From NCBI GenBank assembly GCA_947648255.1, contig CANSNA010000005.1, forward strand, positions 1 through 53,324: DNA of 53,324 bases, given 5' to 3'. The stretch comes from an uncultured Clostridium sp. (GTDB lineage: Bacteria; Bacillota; Clostridia; TANB77; CAG-508). The position numbers and the translations under genes were made by a program. How positions within the stretch are numbered: the stretch's first letter is position 1; each line of letters begins with the position of its first letter. A model generated the notes under the pieces. It worked only from the letters and a program-made list of their open reading frames with translations, was not told the DNA's origin and made no database searches. Positions 9,658 through 19,119 of the stretch are shown piece after piece.

Positions 9658-11214
9658 TTAAATATTTTTTAGGCAAAAGTCTTTTATATTTAAAACTTTT
9701 GCTTCTAGGTCTTTATAAAAAGCTTCTTCGTGTGAAACTAAAATAACTGTCCCTTTAAATTCTTTTAAGGCTTTTTTTAGTTCATCTTTTGCATCTACAT
9801 CTAAATGATTAGTAGGTTCATCTAGTATAAGCACATCACATGGTTTTAATATAAGTAAACATAGTTTTACTTTAGCTTGTTCTCCTCCACTTAAAGTATG
9901 AATTGCTTGCATTACATGCTCTTTTTTTACTCCGCAGTCGGCTAAATATTTCCTTATTTGTTTTGGTTTAAGTTTTGGATATTCTCTTGCAATAATATCT
10001 AATGGAACCCAGTCTGGATTTTCCCATTTTAGTTCTTGTTCATAATAACCTATACTTTTTATTGCTTCTGAAAACCTATATGCTCCCGAAATAGGTTTAA
10101 TTTCTCCTATTAAAGTTTTAAGTAGAGTAGATTTTCCTATACCATTAAATCCGTGTGATTACAATTTTCTCTTCATTTCTTATCTCAAATTTCATCTTTG
10201 GAAGTAATGGATAGTAATATCCGTACTTCTAAATTATTTGCTTCTAATATAACTGTTGCAGTAGTTCCAATTGAAGAAAACCTAAAGTGTGGTTTTGATG
10301 TAAAGCTTGGCTTTTCTATTATCTCCATTTTATCTAATTTCTTTTCTCTACTTTTTGCCATTTTAGCAGTAGATGCACGAACTTTGTTTTTTGCAATATA
10401 GTCTTCTAATTTTTTTATCTCTTTTTGTTGTGATTCATACTCTCTAACATATGCTTCTCTGCCACTTATCTTTTGTTTTAAAAAACTAGAATATGTACCT
10501 TTATATTTTTTTATTTTGTTAAATTCAATATCGCAAATACAGGTTGTAACTTTTTCTAAAAAATCATAATCATGTGAAACTATAATAAATGCACCTTTAA
10601 ATGTTACCAAATAACTTGATAGCCAGTCTATATGCTCTTTGTCTAAAAAGTTTGTTGGTTCGTCTAAAATTATTACTTCTGGATTTTGAAGCAATAATTT
10701 TGCAAGAATTACCTTTGCTCTTTGCCCTCCACTTAAATTTTTAAGATATGTATCAAGTCCCATTGCAGTTATTCCAAGTCCACTTGCTACTCTTCTTATT
10801 TCACTTTCAATTCCATAAAAGTTATTTTTATCCAGTATTTCTTGGTATTTTGAAACTTTATTTATAATCTGGTCTGTGTAGTTATTTGTCATTTCCATAT
10901 ATAACTCATTTAGCTGTTTTTCTATTTTAAACAAGTCATCAAAAGCTGTTTTCAAATAATCAAATATTTTCTCATCTTCATTTACAATTGCATATTGATC
11001 TAAGCTACCAATAGTGACTCCATTTTGCCATTTAATCATTCCTTTATCTGGTAGAATTTCTTTAATAAGTAATTTTATTAATGTACTTTTTCCAGTTCCA
11101 TTCTGCCCGAACGATTCCCATATGTTCCCCTTTATATAATTCAAATGAAGAATCTTTATATAAAACCTTATCTGCAAACGCATGAGATAAGTCCATAACT
11201 TCTAATAATGCCAT
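9658..11214 (-). CDS. ABC-F family ATPase (ribosome-associated)
   Basis: Soluble duplicated ABC ATPase, about 517 aa with no membrane domain, of the ABC-F class that binds the ribosomal E site (translation factor or antibiotic resistance). Two ABC domains have signatures LSGGQRAKV and LSGGEQAKV and Walker B ILDEPTNFLD and ILDEPTNHLD, joined by a lysine-rich linker. Three CGG codons (11107-11109, 10221-10223, 10151-10153) need +1. Two supply the first glycine of each Walker A loop, GQNGTGKST and GFNGIGKST. Start MALLEVMDLSHAF at 11214. Subfamily (resistance or housekeeping) cannot be set by eye. Confidence 0.87.
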
Positions 11215-11359
11215 TTTTTTGTTTTATCCTTCTCTCCTATGTTTTTAATTAAAATAATTTATTTACAACTATATAACTTTGTTATTAATATTTTATATTA
11301 TTATAGTCGAAATAATGGTATAGGTCAATATTTAAGTCCATTTTTTATTACTAAAAATA

Positions 11360-11394
11360 AACTAACTATTGCTTTTTGCTAATAGTTAGTTTTA
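11360..11394 (-). terminator. rho-independent terminator
   Basis: Inverted repeat ACTAACTATT / AATAGTTAGT with a 10-base loop, starting a few bases beyond the ZIP gene stop codon on the minus strand, with T-rich flanks. Confidence 0.7.
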
Positions 11395-11396
11395 TG

Positions 11397-12163
11397 TTAA
11401 CCTAACGCTATATCTAATACCATCATGACCACAAACCCTGTAGCTACTCCAAGCACACCGAAGAACTGATTTCTTCCCTAAATGCATTTCTGGAACTAAC
11501 TCCTCTACCACAACATATATCATTGCACCAGCTGCAAACGATAAAAGATAAGGGAGTAATGGAACTACAATATTTATAAGCAATATTGTTGCAAATGCAG
11601 CAATTGGTTCTACTATTCCTGACAACACACCTGCTAAAAATGCTTTTGCTCTGCTTTTGCCTTTCATCTTAAGTGGCAAGGAAATTATTGCACCTTCTGG
11701 TATGTTTTGGATCGCTATACCGAATTGCAAGTACTATTGCTTCAAATAATGCAATTCCAGCATTTCCTGATAAAAATCCTGCAAACACTACTCCTACTGC
11801 CATACCTTCTGGTATATTATGTAGGGTTACTGAAAATGTTAACATGTTTAGTTTTTTGCCATTTTCCTTTGTTTCGAATTTTTCCGCTAGTTTATTAATT
11901 CCTAGTAAGAATACTACTCCTAATATAAAACCTACTGCTGCTGGAACCCAAGCTATAATTCCTTGTTCTTCTGCCATTTCTACTGATGGCATAATCAGTG
12001 ACCAAACACTTGCGGCGATCATAACTCCTGCTGCGAAACCTACTATTAATTTTCTAACTCTTTCACTTAAGTCTTTTTTTAGGAAAAAGCTTAAACTACT
12101 GCCTAGGCTAGTGCCAGCAAATGGTATTAGAATGCCTATTATACTATATAATATGTCATTCAC
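11397..12163 (-). CDS. ZIP-family metal transporter
   Basis: Integral membrane divalent-metal permease, 254 aa, about eight helices. Metal-binding motifs on the fourth and fifth helices are HNIPEGMAVG and QNIPEGAIISLPL. Two CGG codons (11720-11722, 11458-11460) need +1, giving IVLAIGIAIQNIPEG (the join sits between the two metal helices) and KSVLGVLGVATG. Closest by pattern to the ZupT/GufA group for zinc or iron uptake. It faces a zinc/cadmium-type P-ATPase and its regulator, so the region looks like a metal-homeostasis cluster. Confidence 0.88.
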
Positions 12164-12224
12164 TTTGTCTTTGCCTCCTATACTTACATAGTATGCAAAG
12201 TGTACAAATTATGTTAATCTCATT

Positions 12225-14069
12225 TTATTCTTTTACTCTTAGCATCCTTAAAGCATTTATTATTGCAATTACTGAAACTCCTACATCTGCAAATACTGCT
12301 TCCCACATATTTGATATTCCTAGGGCTGATAATATTAGTACTAGAATTTTTATTGAGATTGCAAATATTATATTTTCTTTTACTATTCTCATTGTTCTTT
12401 TTGACAGGTTTATTGCAGATGTTATTTTAGACGGTTCATCTGTCATAATGACTATATCAGAAGCTTCTATTGCTGCATCTGCTCCTAATCCTCCCATTGC
12501 AACTCCTATGTCTGCCATAACTAAGACTGGGCTGTCATTTATTCCGTCTCCAACAAATGCAAGTTTTCCCTTTTTAGATTTTTCTTTTTTTAGTATCTCA
12601 ACTTTTTCTGCTTTTCCATCTGGTAATAGATTTGTATATACTTCATCCAACTTTAGTTTATTTGCAACATCTTTTCCTACTTCTTCTCTGTCTCCTGTTA
12701 ACATTACTGTTTTCTTTATGCCTTGCTTTTTTAAGATTTCTATTGTTTTTTTAGAGTCTTCTTTAATTTTGTCTGCAATTAGTATATTTCCTACATATTT
12801 GTTGTTTACTGCTATATGCAATATTGTTCCATATCCTCCACTACTCTTTACTTCTATATTGTTTTCTTTCATTAATTTTTCATTTCCAACTAGGATATTC
12901 TCATTTTCAATTTTAGCTGAAATTCCATGACCTGAAATTTCTTCTGTTTTTTTAATTTTACTTTCATCTATTTCTTTTCCATATGCTTTTTTTATAGATT
13001 CTGCAATTGGATGATTTGAATATTTTTCGCAATATGCTGTAAGTTCTAAAAGTTTTTCTTTTGTAATTTCTATAGCATTTATTTCTTGAACTTCAAATAC
13101 ACCTTCTGTTAATGTTCCTGTTTTATCAAAAACAACTATTTCTGTATTAGAAAGTGCTTCTAGGTAATTACTTCCTTTTATTAAAATTCCTATTTTAGAA
13201 GCTCCTCCAATTCCTCCAAAAAAGCTTAGTGGAATTGATATAACAAGTGCACATGGACAGGATACAACTAAAAATGATAATGCTCTATAAGCCCAGCTTG
13301 CATAACTTCCATCTTGCATAATAATTGGCGGTAATATTGCTAATAAAGCCGCAATTATTACAACAATTGGTGTATAGTATTTAGCAAATTTTGTGATAAA
13401 ATTTTCTGTTTTTGCTTTTTTATGAGTTGCATTTTCTACTAAGTCTAAAATTTTACTTACAGTAGATTCTCGATATTCTTTTGTTACTTTTATTTTAATT
13501 ACTCCACTTATATTTACTGAACCACTTAAAAGTTCATCTCCTATATCTACTTCTCTTGGTAAGCTTTCTCCTGTTAGTGCTTTTGTGTCTAGTACTGAAG
13601 TTCCGCTCTATTATGCACCCATCTAGTGGTATCTTTTCTCCGTGGTTTAACAATAATTATTTCTCCTATTTTTACCTCATCTGGGTCTATTTTTTCTATT
13701 TCTCCATTTCTATATACATTTGCAATATCTGGTCTTATATCCATTAAACTTGAAATAGATTTTCTAGATTTTTGAACTGCATAGCTTTGGAAAAGTTCGC
13801 CTATTTGATAAAATAGCATAACTGCTACTGCTTCTGGATATTCACTAATGGCAAAGGCTCCAATTGTCGCAACTGACATAAGAAAGTTTTCATCAAATAT
13901 TTTTCCTCTTAGGATATTTCTTATTGCTTTTTTTAATATTTCCAACCCGAACTATTAGGTAGCTTATTATAAATAGAATATTATTTACTACTGCATTTTG
14001 GTTTTTTATTGCTATTCCTAAAATGAAAAATATTGCTGATATAATAATTATTAGACTCTTCTTTTTCAT
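12225..14069 (-). CDS. heavy-metal P1B-type ATPase (Zn/Cd/Pb exporter type)
   Basis: Membrane ATPase, 613 aa, exporting soft metals. Motifs: SCPCALVISIP (CPC metal site), DKTGTLTEG (phosphorylated Asp), LTGDREEVG and GDGINDSPVL. Three CGG codons (13947-13949, 13640-13642, 13603-13605) need +1, giving LIVGLEILKKA, VKPGEKIPLDG and IEGTSVLDTKALTGES. The last two rebuild the actuator domain. The N-terminal metal-binding domain is not fused but encoded separately just upstream (14102-14329). Translated behind arsR and the HMA gene, so likely induced by metal. Confidence 0.9.
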
Positions 14070-14101
14070 ATCTTAATCCTCTCTTTTCTTTGCCTTAATC
14101 T

Positions 14102-14329
14102 TTATTTTATAATTTCTTCTATCTTTACATCTGGTTCTTCTCTTTTTATAACTTTGCTTAGCTTTTTCATTATATCTTGTTTGCAATTTTCATCAAATTC
14201 AAGTTCCATTTTCTCAGTTATAAAACTAATACTTGCCCTTTCTATTCCTTCTATTTTTTCTATCTTTCTTTCAAGTTCTGCGGCACAATTTGCACAGTCT
14301 AATCCTTTTATTTTAAATTTACTTTTCAT
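14102..14329 (-). CDS. heavy-metal-associated (HMA) domain protein
   Basis: 75-aa single HMA domain with metal-binding motif GLDCANCAAELERK. Probably hands metal to the P-type ATPase encoded directly downstream, which lacks its own HMA domain. Start chosen at the ATG behind AGGTGAT. Frame intact, no in-frame CGG. Equivalent to a CopZ-like chaperone, but the neighbouring ATPase has the CPC pattern of Zn/Cd pumps, so metal identity is inferred only. Confidence 0.85.
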   Translation of the reverse strand: MKSKFKIKGLDCANCAAELERKIEKIEGIERASISFITEKMELEFDENCKQDIMKKLSKVIKREEPDVKIEEIIK

Positions 14330-14343
14330 TTTAATCACCTTTC

Positions 14344-14706
14344 TTAACTTCTATGTTCTATATGTTTAAATCCTATTTCAAAGACTTCTTTTACGTGTTC
14401 ATCATCTATCATATAAAAAACTTCTTTTCCTTCTTTTCTACATTTTACAATTCCGCTTCTTCTAAGTGTTCCGAGTTGATGTGAAATAGATGATTTACTC
14501 ATTCCTAAGACATTTGCAATATCACACACACACATTTCGTTTTGGTCTAATGCACACAAGATTTTTACTCTTGTTGTGTCTCCTAGAATTTTGAAAAATT
14601 CTGCAAGTTTATTAAAGAGTTCATCGCTTGGCATTTTTCTGATGGTGTGTTCTACAACTTCTTTATGGATTATATTACAGTCACATATAAATTCATTCTT
14701 TGACAT
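14344..14706 (-). CDS. ArsR/SmtB-family metal-sensing repressor
   Basis: 120-aa winged helix-turn-helix repressor. Cysteines at the N-terminus (ICDCNII) and the ELCVC-type motif in the recognition region (MCVCDIANVLGMSKSSISHQ) match CadC-type sensors of Cd, Pb or Zn. First gene of the arsR-HMA-ATPase operon and likely autoregulated through the palindromes just upstream. Two CGG trinucleotides here (CTC GGA, AGC GGA) lie out of phase with the codons and cause no break, which makes this gene an internal control for the CGG rule. Confidence 0.9.
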   Translation of the reverse strand: MSKNEFICDCNIIHKEVVEHTIRKMPSDELFNKLAEFFKILGDTTRVKILCALDQNEMCVCDIANVLGMSKSSISHQLGTLRRSGIVKCRKEGKEVFYMIDDEHVKEVFEIGFKHIEHRS

Positions 14707-14739
14707 CTTTTCCTCCTTTAATATATCTTATGTATATAG

Positions 14740-14797
14740 TTGAGTATTTGTTCAACTTTTTAATTATATTATAGTTGAATATATATTCAATTGTCAA
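14740..14797 (-). promoter_or_regulatory. promoter with two ArsR-type operators
   Basis: On the minus strand, TTGACA (14792-14797) and TATAAT (14768-14773) are 18 bases apart. A perfect 16-bp palindrome TTGAATATATATTCAA (14775-14790) fills the spacer. A second imperfect copy TTGAGTATTTGTTCAA (14740-14755) lies 35 bp away, downstream of the -10. These resemble CadC/SmtB operators. Repression by the downstream ArsR protein is the simple reading. Confidence 0.85.
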
Positions 14798-14831
14798 GTG
14801 TTTTTTCTTAATTTTAGAATAAAAAAAATTC

Positions 14832-14865
14832 CAGTAAAAATATTATTTTACTGAAACTTTTTATT
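14832..14865 (-). terminator. probable terminator after the DUF362 gene
   Basis: Inverted repeat CAGTAAAA / TTTTACTG with a 6-base loop, followed on the minus strand by a long T-run. Confidence 0.65.
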
Positions 14866-14880
14866 AAAATTTAATCTTTT

Positions 14881-15762
14881 TTAAACTTCTATAAGTTCAT
14901 ATTCCTTGCTTCCAAACCCAAGTTCAGCAGCTGAATCAATTGTATGAGTTCCATGCCTTGACTCAACTCTTTCCAAAAAATGCTCTTTCCCTGCATCATT
15001 TGATTTTCTAACTAAATCAATACAAGCTTCATCAATTGCAACTGGGTCAAGTGACGCTAAAATACCAATATCTGCAATACATGGATCTTCTGCCACACTA
15101 CAGCAGTCACAATCAACAGACATATTGCACATTACATTAATAAATGCCATATTTCCTTTGAAAAATTCTACAATAGTTTCTGCACTGTCTGCCATTGCTT
15201 CTAGGAATTTGTCTTGCTCTGCAACTTTATCCCACAATTTGTATTGATCTAATTCTTGACCTGCTGTATGTATCCATGTTTTCCCAGCAGATGATGCACA
15301 CCCAATTGATAATTGTTTTAAGGCTCCTCCAAAACCACCCATTGGATGTCCTTTAAAATGTGAAAGAACTAACATTGAGTCATAATTTTTCATATTTTTT
15401 CCGACATAGTTTTTCTTTATTACTTTTCCATTTGGTATTTCTAGTACTAGATCTTCTCCTTCTGCATCCATAATATCTACTTCGAAATATTTACTCCACT
15501 CATGTTCTTCTAATAATTTTTTATGTTTTTCTGTTTCATTTCTTGCTCCTTCATATGCTGTGTTACATTCTACAACTGTTCCATTTACATGCTCTATCAT
15601 TTTTTTCATAAATTCTGGTCTTAGATAATTTTGATTTCCTCTTTCTCCAGAATGAACCTTTACTGCAACTTTTCCTGGTAGATCTTTTCCAAGTAGTTCA
15701 TACATTTTGACTACATTTTCAGGTGTTATTTCTTTACAAAAATATACTTTTGATTTTTCCAT
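14881..15762 (-). CDS. DUF362 family protein
   Basis: 293-aa protein of the DUF362 group, sometimes annotated as an iron-sulfur protein. The family-typical LSHFKGHPMGGFGGALKQLS segment is present, with a cysteine cluster MCNMSVDCDCCSV and the C-terminal motif VESRHGTHTID. No signal peptide or membrane helix. Frame intact; a GTC GGA in the middle contains CGG out of phase without effect. Biochemical role unsettled for the family; a redox role in anaerobes is often suggested. Confidence 0.8.
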   Translation of the reverse strand: MEKSKVYFCKEITPENVVKMYELLGKDLPGKVAVKVHSGERGNQNYLRPEFMKKMIEHVNGTVVECNTAYEGARNETEKHKKLLEEHEWSKYFEVDIMDAEGEDLVLEIPNGKVIKKNYVGKNMKNYDSMLVLSHFKGHPMGGFGGALKQLSIGCASSAGKTWIHTAGQELDQYKLWDKVAEQDKFLEAMADSAETIVEFFKGNMAFINVMCNMSVDCDCCSVAEDPCIADIGILASLDPVAIDEACIDLVRKSNDAGKEHFLERVESRHGTHTIDSAAELGFGSKEYELIEV

Positions 15763-15831
15763 AAGTATTTTTTCCTTTCTCTAATTTGATATAACCATTC
15801 TATCACTTAAATTCTATTTTGCCATTTTCTT

Positions 15832-16512
15832 TTATTTTGATGGCATCATTGACATTATTCTTCCTGCAAAGTCTCCAAAGTTTTGCGATTGGATTATTAC
15901 TTTTCCTGGTCCTACTAATTTTGTTAAAAATAGTCCTTCTCCTCCTAAGAATATATTTCCTAATCCTTTTATTGTTTCTACTTCATATGATACTGTGTTT
16001 TCAAATGCTACTACATTTCCTGTGTCTACTTTTAAAACTTCACCAGCAGATAGTTCTTTTTCTATTGGGTCTCCATCTATTTCTAAAAATATCATACCTT
16101 TCCCTTGTGCCTTTTGAAGAATAAACCCTTCTCCTCCAAAAAGACCTGCTGAAAATCTTTTTGAAAACGCTATACTTAGTTCTACTCCTGGTTCTGCACA
16201 AAGGAAAGCTCCTTTTTGCATTGTCATTCCATTTGGTATTTCACTTAGGTTAATTGCTTTTATATCTCCTGGTACTGTTGTTGCAAATGCAATTTGTGCT
16301 CCGTCTTTTTCTGATGTATATGTATTCATAAATATAGATTCCCCTGCAAACATTCTGCCTAAGCTTTTCATTACTCCCCCTCTTGCATTTGTTGACATTT
16401 TTATTCCTTCTGTTTGCCATGTCATTCCACCTTTTTGTGTGTACATTGCTTCTCCTTTATTCATTGTTACTTCAACTGATGGAACAGTTCTTCCAACTAT
16501 TTTATATTCCAT
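15832..16512 (-). CDS. AIM24 / TIGR00266 family protein
   Basis: 226-aa beta-rich protein of the AIM24-like (TIGR00266) family. Recognised by glycine-rich repeats such as GLFGGEGFILQKAQGKG, GNIFLGGEGLFLTKLVGPG and the N-terminal GEAMYTQKGGMTW. Cytosolic or peripheral; function not known. Preceded by a good GGAGG site. Intact frame. Confidence 0.82.
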   Translation of the reverse strand: MEYKIVGRTVPSVEVTMNKGEAMYTQKGGMTWQTEGIKMSTNARGGVMKSLGRMFAGESIFMNTYTSEKDGAQIAFATTVPGDIKAINLSEIPNGMTMQKGAFLCAEPGVELSIAFSKRFSAGLFGGEGFILQKAQGKGMIFLEIDGDPIEKELSAGEVLKVDTGNVVAFENTVSYEVETIKGLGNIFLGGEGLFLTKLVGPGKVIIQSQNFGDFAGRIMSMMPSK

Positions 16513-16650
16513 TTTGTTCCTCCTTATTTTTTTATTTTCTTTGATATTTTATCATATCTTATGGGCTTTTACAATGTTTTTTGTATTTAATCTTTGGCAT
16601 ACTAAAAAAAATTACTATCTCTTTTTCTATATATGTGATATAATTATAAT

Positions 16651-17248
16651 ATGAAAAATCAAGAAATAATAGTAGAAAATTTAAATACACAAATAATTGG
16701 AAAAAATTTGATTTATTTAGAAGAGGTACGGTTCGACTCAGGAGTATGTGAAGAATATAAAAAATCGAGGTGCAAGGGATCGGATTAGTTGTTGTGGCTA
16801 ATAATCAAACAAGTGGGAAAGGAACAAATGGTAGAGTTTGGTATACAAAAAAGGGAGAAAATCTTACTTTTTCTTTTTTATTAAGACCAAATTGTGATGT
16901 AAAATGTTTAAAAAATTTAACTATTATCATTGCCAAAACTGTTATAAATGTAATTAAAGCATTATATGGATATACCTTAGAAATAAAATATCCAAATGAC
17001 ATAGTAATAAATAACAAAAAGCTTCGGAGGAATTCTTACTGAGAGTTTTACAAAAGGAGAAATAGTAGAAGAGTTAATAATCCGGAGTTGGTTTAAATGT
17101 AAATCAAATAAATTTTGCTGAAGAAATTAAAGAAAAAGCAACCTCCCTAAAAAAAGAATTTAATAATGAATTTAATAATGAGGAAATTCTTATAAAATTT
17201 TTAAACGAATTTGAAAAACAATATCTAAAAATAATTTACAATTCATAG
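16651..17248 (+). CDS. birA: biotin-[acetyl-CoA-carboxylase] ligase, short form, 4 CGG shifts
   Basis: Attaches biotin to carboxylase carrier proteins via biotinyl-AMP. 197 aa, catalytic domain only: no N-terminal HTH, so it is a ligase rather than a repressor. The biotinyl-AMP loop reads SGKGTNGRVWYTKKGENL. Four in-frame CGG codons on the plus strand (16729-16731, 16781-16783, 17025-17027, 17083-17085) need +1, giving EVGSTQEY, ARDGLVVVANN, KKLGGILTE and LIIGVGLNVNQ. All are conserved BirA positions. The 598 bases are 3n plus 4. This plus-strand case shows the anomaly follows the coding strand. Confidence 0.9.
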
Positions 17249-17300
17249 AAAACTAAAAAAATCAGCTGCAATTTCTTAAATTTTCCTTAATGTCATTTAG

Positions 17301-17329
17301 TTGTCACTTTAAATCAATTATAATATAAT
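17301..17329 (+). promoter_or_regulatory. sigma-A-type promoter P1
   Basis: TTGTCA, 17-base spacer, TATAAT just after birA, directed at the transglycosylase gene. Close to consensus. Confidence 0.7.
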
Positions 17330-17375
17330 TAAAGAAATTATTACAAAATTGCCATGATTTTGTAAGGTAAATCGA

Positions 17376-17404
17376 TTGCTAAACAAAACTTACTCGGGTA
17401 TAAT
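17376..17404 (+). promoter_or_regulatory. sigma-A-type promoter P2
   Basis: TTGCTA, 17-base spacer, TATAAT, about 55 bases before the transglycosylase ATG. A second start in tandem with P1. Confidence 0.65.
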
Positions 17405-17458
17405 ATAATTAGATAAACAAATAGTTGTAGTAATCACGATTTTAGTGAGGTGGTAGAA

Positions 17459-18151
17459 ATGAAAATTTTAAAGAAAGTTATTTTAGCTATTTTGGTATTG
17501 ATAGTAATTGGAGGAACAGCTCTTATTGGAAATGGATATTTTTTATATAAAGAAGCAATAGAAAAGGTTCCTTTGAAAGATAAAGTTGCAACAATTCAAG
17601 AAAATGAGAGCTATATAGAAACTAAAGATCTACCAGAGATTTATAAAAAAGCAGTTATCTCTGTTGAAGATCATAGATTTTACAAACATAATGGAATAGA
17701 TATTATTTCAATTGGAAGAGCAGTTGTAAATGATATAAAAGCCATGAAACTTGTAGAAGGTGGTAGTACAATTACTCAACAATTAGCTAAAAATATTTAT
17801 TTTACTCAAGAAAAGAAATTTACTAGAAAAATTGCCGAAGTATTTATGGCATTTGAAATAGAAAAAGAATATGAAAAAGATGAAATTTTAGAACTATATT
17901 TAAACACAAGTTATTTTGGTGATGGGTATTATACTGTAAAAGAAGCAGCAAATGGATACTTTGGTAAAGAGCCAATAGATATGACAGATTATGAGGCAAC
18001 TCTTCTAGCTGGAATACCAAATGCACCATCAGTTTATGCACCAACTAAAAATCCTGAACTCGCCAAGCAAAGGCAAAAGCAAGTCATGGATAGAATGGTA
18101 AAATATGGAGTTTTGACTGAAGAAGAAGCAAAAAGGATTTTAAATAATTAA
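17459..18151 (+). CDS. monofunctional peptidoglycan glycosyltransferase (GT51)
   Basis: Polymerises lipid II into glycan strands at the outer face of the membrane. 230 aa: signal-anchor (about residues 4-26), then GT51 motifs VEDHRFYKHNGIDIISIGRA (catalytic Glu), EGGSTITQQLAKN, RKIAEVFMAFEIEK and LYLNTSYFGDGYYTVKEAA. No transpeptidase domain. Start at the ATG behind GAGGTG. Two tandem promoters and a terminator make it a single-gene unit. No in-frame CGG. Confidence 0.92.
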   Translation: MKILKKVILAILVLIVIGGTALIGNGYFLYKEAIEKVPLKDKVATIQENESYIETKDLPEIYKKAVISVEDHRFYKHNGIDIISIGRAVVNDIKAMKLVEGGSTITQQLAKNIYFTQEKKFTRKIAEVFMAFEIEKEYEKDEILELYLNTSYFGDGYYTVKEAANGYFGKEPIDMTDYEATLLAGIPNAPSVYAPTKNPELAKQRQKQVMDRMVKYGVLTEEEAKRILNN

Positions 18152-18164
18152 TTTAATATATAGT

Positions 18165-18199
18165 AAGGAGTAGGTTTTAATTCACTACTCCTTTTTATT
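18165..18199 (+). terminator. rho-independent terminator
   Basis: AAGGAGTAG / CTACTCCTT hairpin followed by TTTTATT, 13 bases after the transglycosylase stop. Confidence 0.85.
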
Positions 18200-18212
18200 A
18201 TGCATAATCAAA

Positions 18213-19037
18213 TTAGAAATTTATAAATATTGCAGGGTCTTGATATTCTCCATCTTTTAAAAGTTCGAAATGTAAGTGAAACTCATCTAGTATCTCAAAA
18301 GTTGAAGTATTGCCTACAGTTCCTATTGTTTGCCCCTTGCTAACTTCTTCTCCGACAGTAACAAATTCAGCTGTTAAAAGATTGGCATATCTTGTTTCAA
18401 ATCCATTTGCATGTTCTATTATAACTGTAATTCCATATCTTGGATCATTTTTTATTGCAGTAACTTTTCCAGCTTCTGCTGCCATTACAATAGTTGTTTT
18501 ATCAGATTTTATATCAACACCAGCATGTACTGTCCATTCTTTTAAAGTTTCTGAATAAACTAGTTTATCCTTAGCAAATTCTTTCATTATTTCCCCTTGC
18601 ACAGGTCTTTCAAATTCTGGATCTTTCACAGGTTCTGGAGTTTCTTTTGCGGGTTCTTCTTTTTTTGTTTCTTTAGGTTCTTCTTTTTTAGGTGTATTTT
18701 CTTCCTGTTTATTATTTTCTTCTTTTGGCTCTTCATTTTCATTTGCTACTATCTCGTTTAGTTGCTCGTCTACTGTTTTACCAACACTTAAACTTGCTTC
18801 TTGTGTTTTATCTACTAATGTAGGTTCTTGTCCAATGTCTGCTAGACCTTTATCTTCTATATCTGTATAGGCCTTTTCTAAATTTTTATTATATATTTTC
18901 ATTGTTACAAAAAACGCAATTATCCCTAAAACTAATATTAAAACTGCCGCATATAAAGCAGATTTAAGTCCGAATCCACTTTCATCATTTCTTCTTCCGC
19001 CCTCTCTTCTTCTTTCCTTTCTTCTATCATTTCTCAT
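18213..19037 (-). CDS. membrane-anchored M23-like peptidase (SpoIIQ-like)
   Basis: 274 aa: arginine-rich cytosolic N-terminus, one membrane helix (about residues 27-47), a Glu/Lys/Pro-rich linker, then an M23 domain with HAGVDIKSDKTTIVMAAEAG and LHFEL. The first zinc-ligand motif HxxxD appears as HAGVD and the last HxH as HLHFE, so activity is possible. Position next to spoIID and the spoIIA operon fits SpoIIQ, the forespore partner of the SpoIIIA channel. Three CGG trinucleotides here are out of phase and harmless. Confidence 0.82.
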   Translation of the reverse strand: MRNDRRKERRREGGRRNDESGFGLKSALYAAVLILVLGIIAFFVTMKIYNKNLEKAYTDIEDKGLADIGQEPTLVDKTQEASLSVGKTVDEQLNEIVANENEEPKEENNKQEENTPKKEEPKETKKEEPAKETPEPVKDPEFERPVQGEIMKEFAKDKLVYSETLKEWTVHAGVDIKSDKTTIVMAAEAGKVTAIKNDPRYGITVIIEHANGFETRYANLLTAEFVTVGEEVSKGQTIGTVGNTSTFEILDEFHLHFELLKDGEYQDPAIFINF

Positions 19038-19119
19038 AATTCTTTCCTCCTTAAAGTTTTAACTTTAGTATAAGTATTTCCTATTTTTGAAGAATTATGC
19101 AAAAATATCTAAAGAGTTT

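Noticed and set aside
17330..17458. Riboswitch or T-box between the tandem promoters and the transglycosylase gene
   Set aside because: No conserved core or terminator-antiterminator pair could be recognised; the stretch is explained by two promoters.
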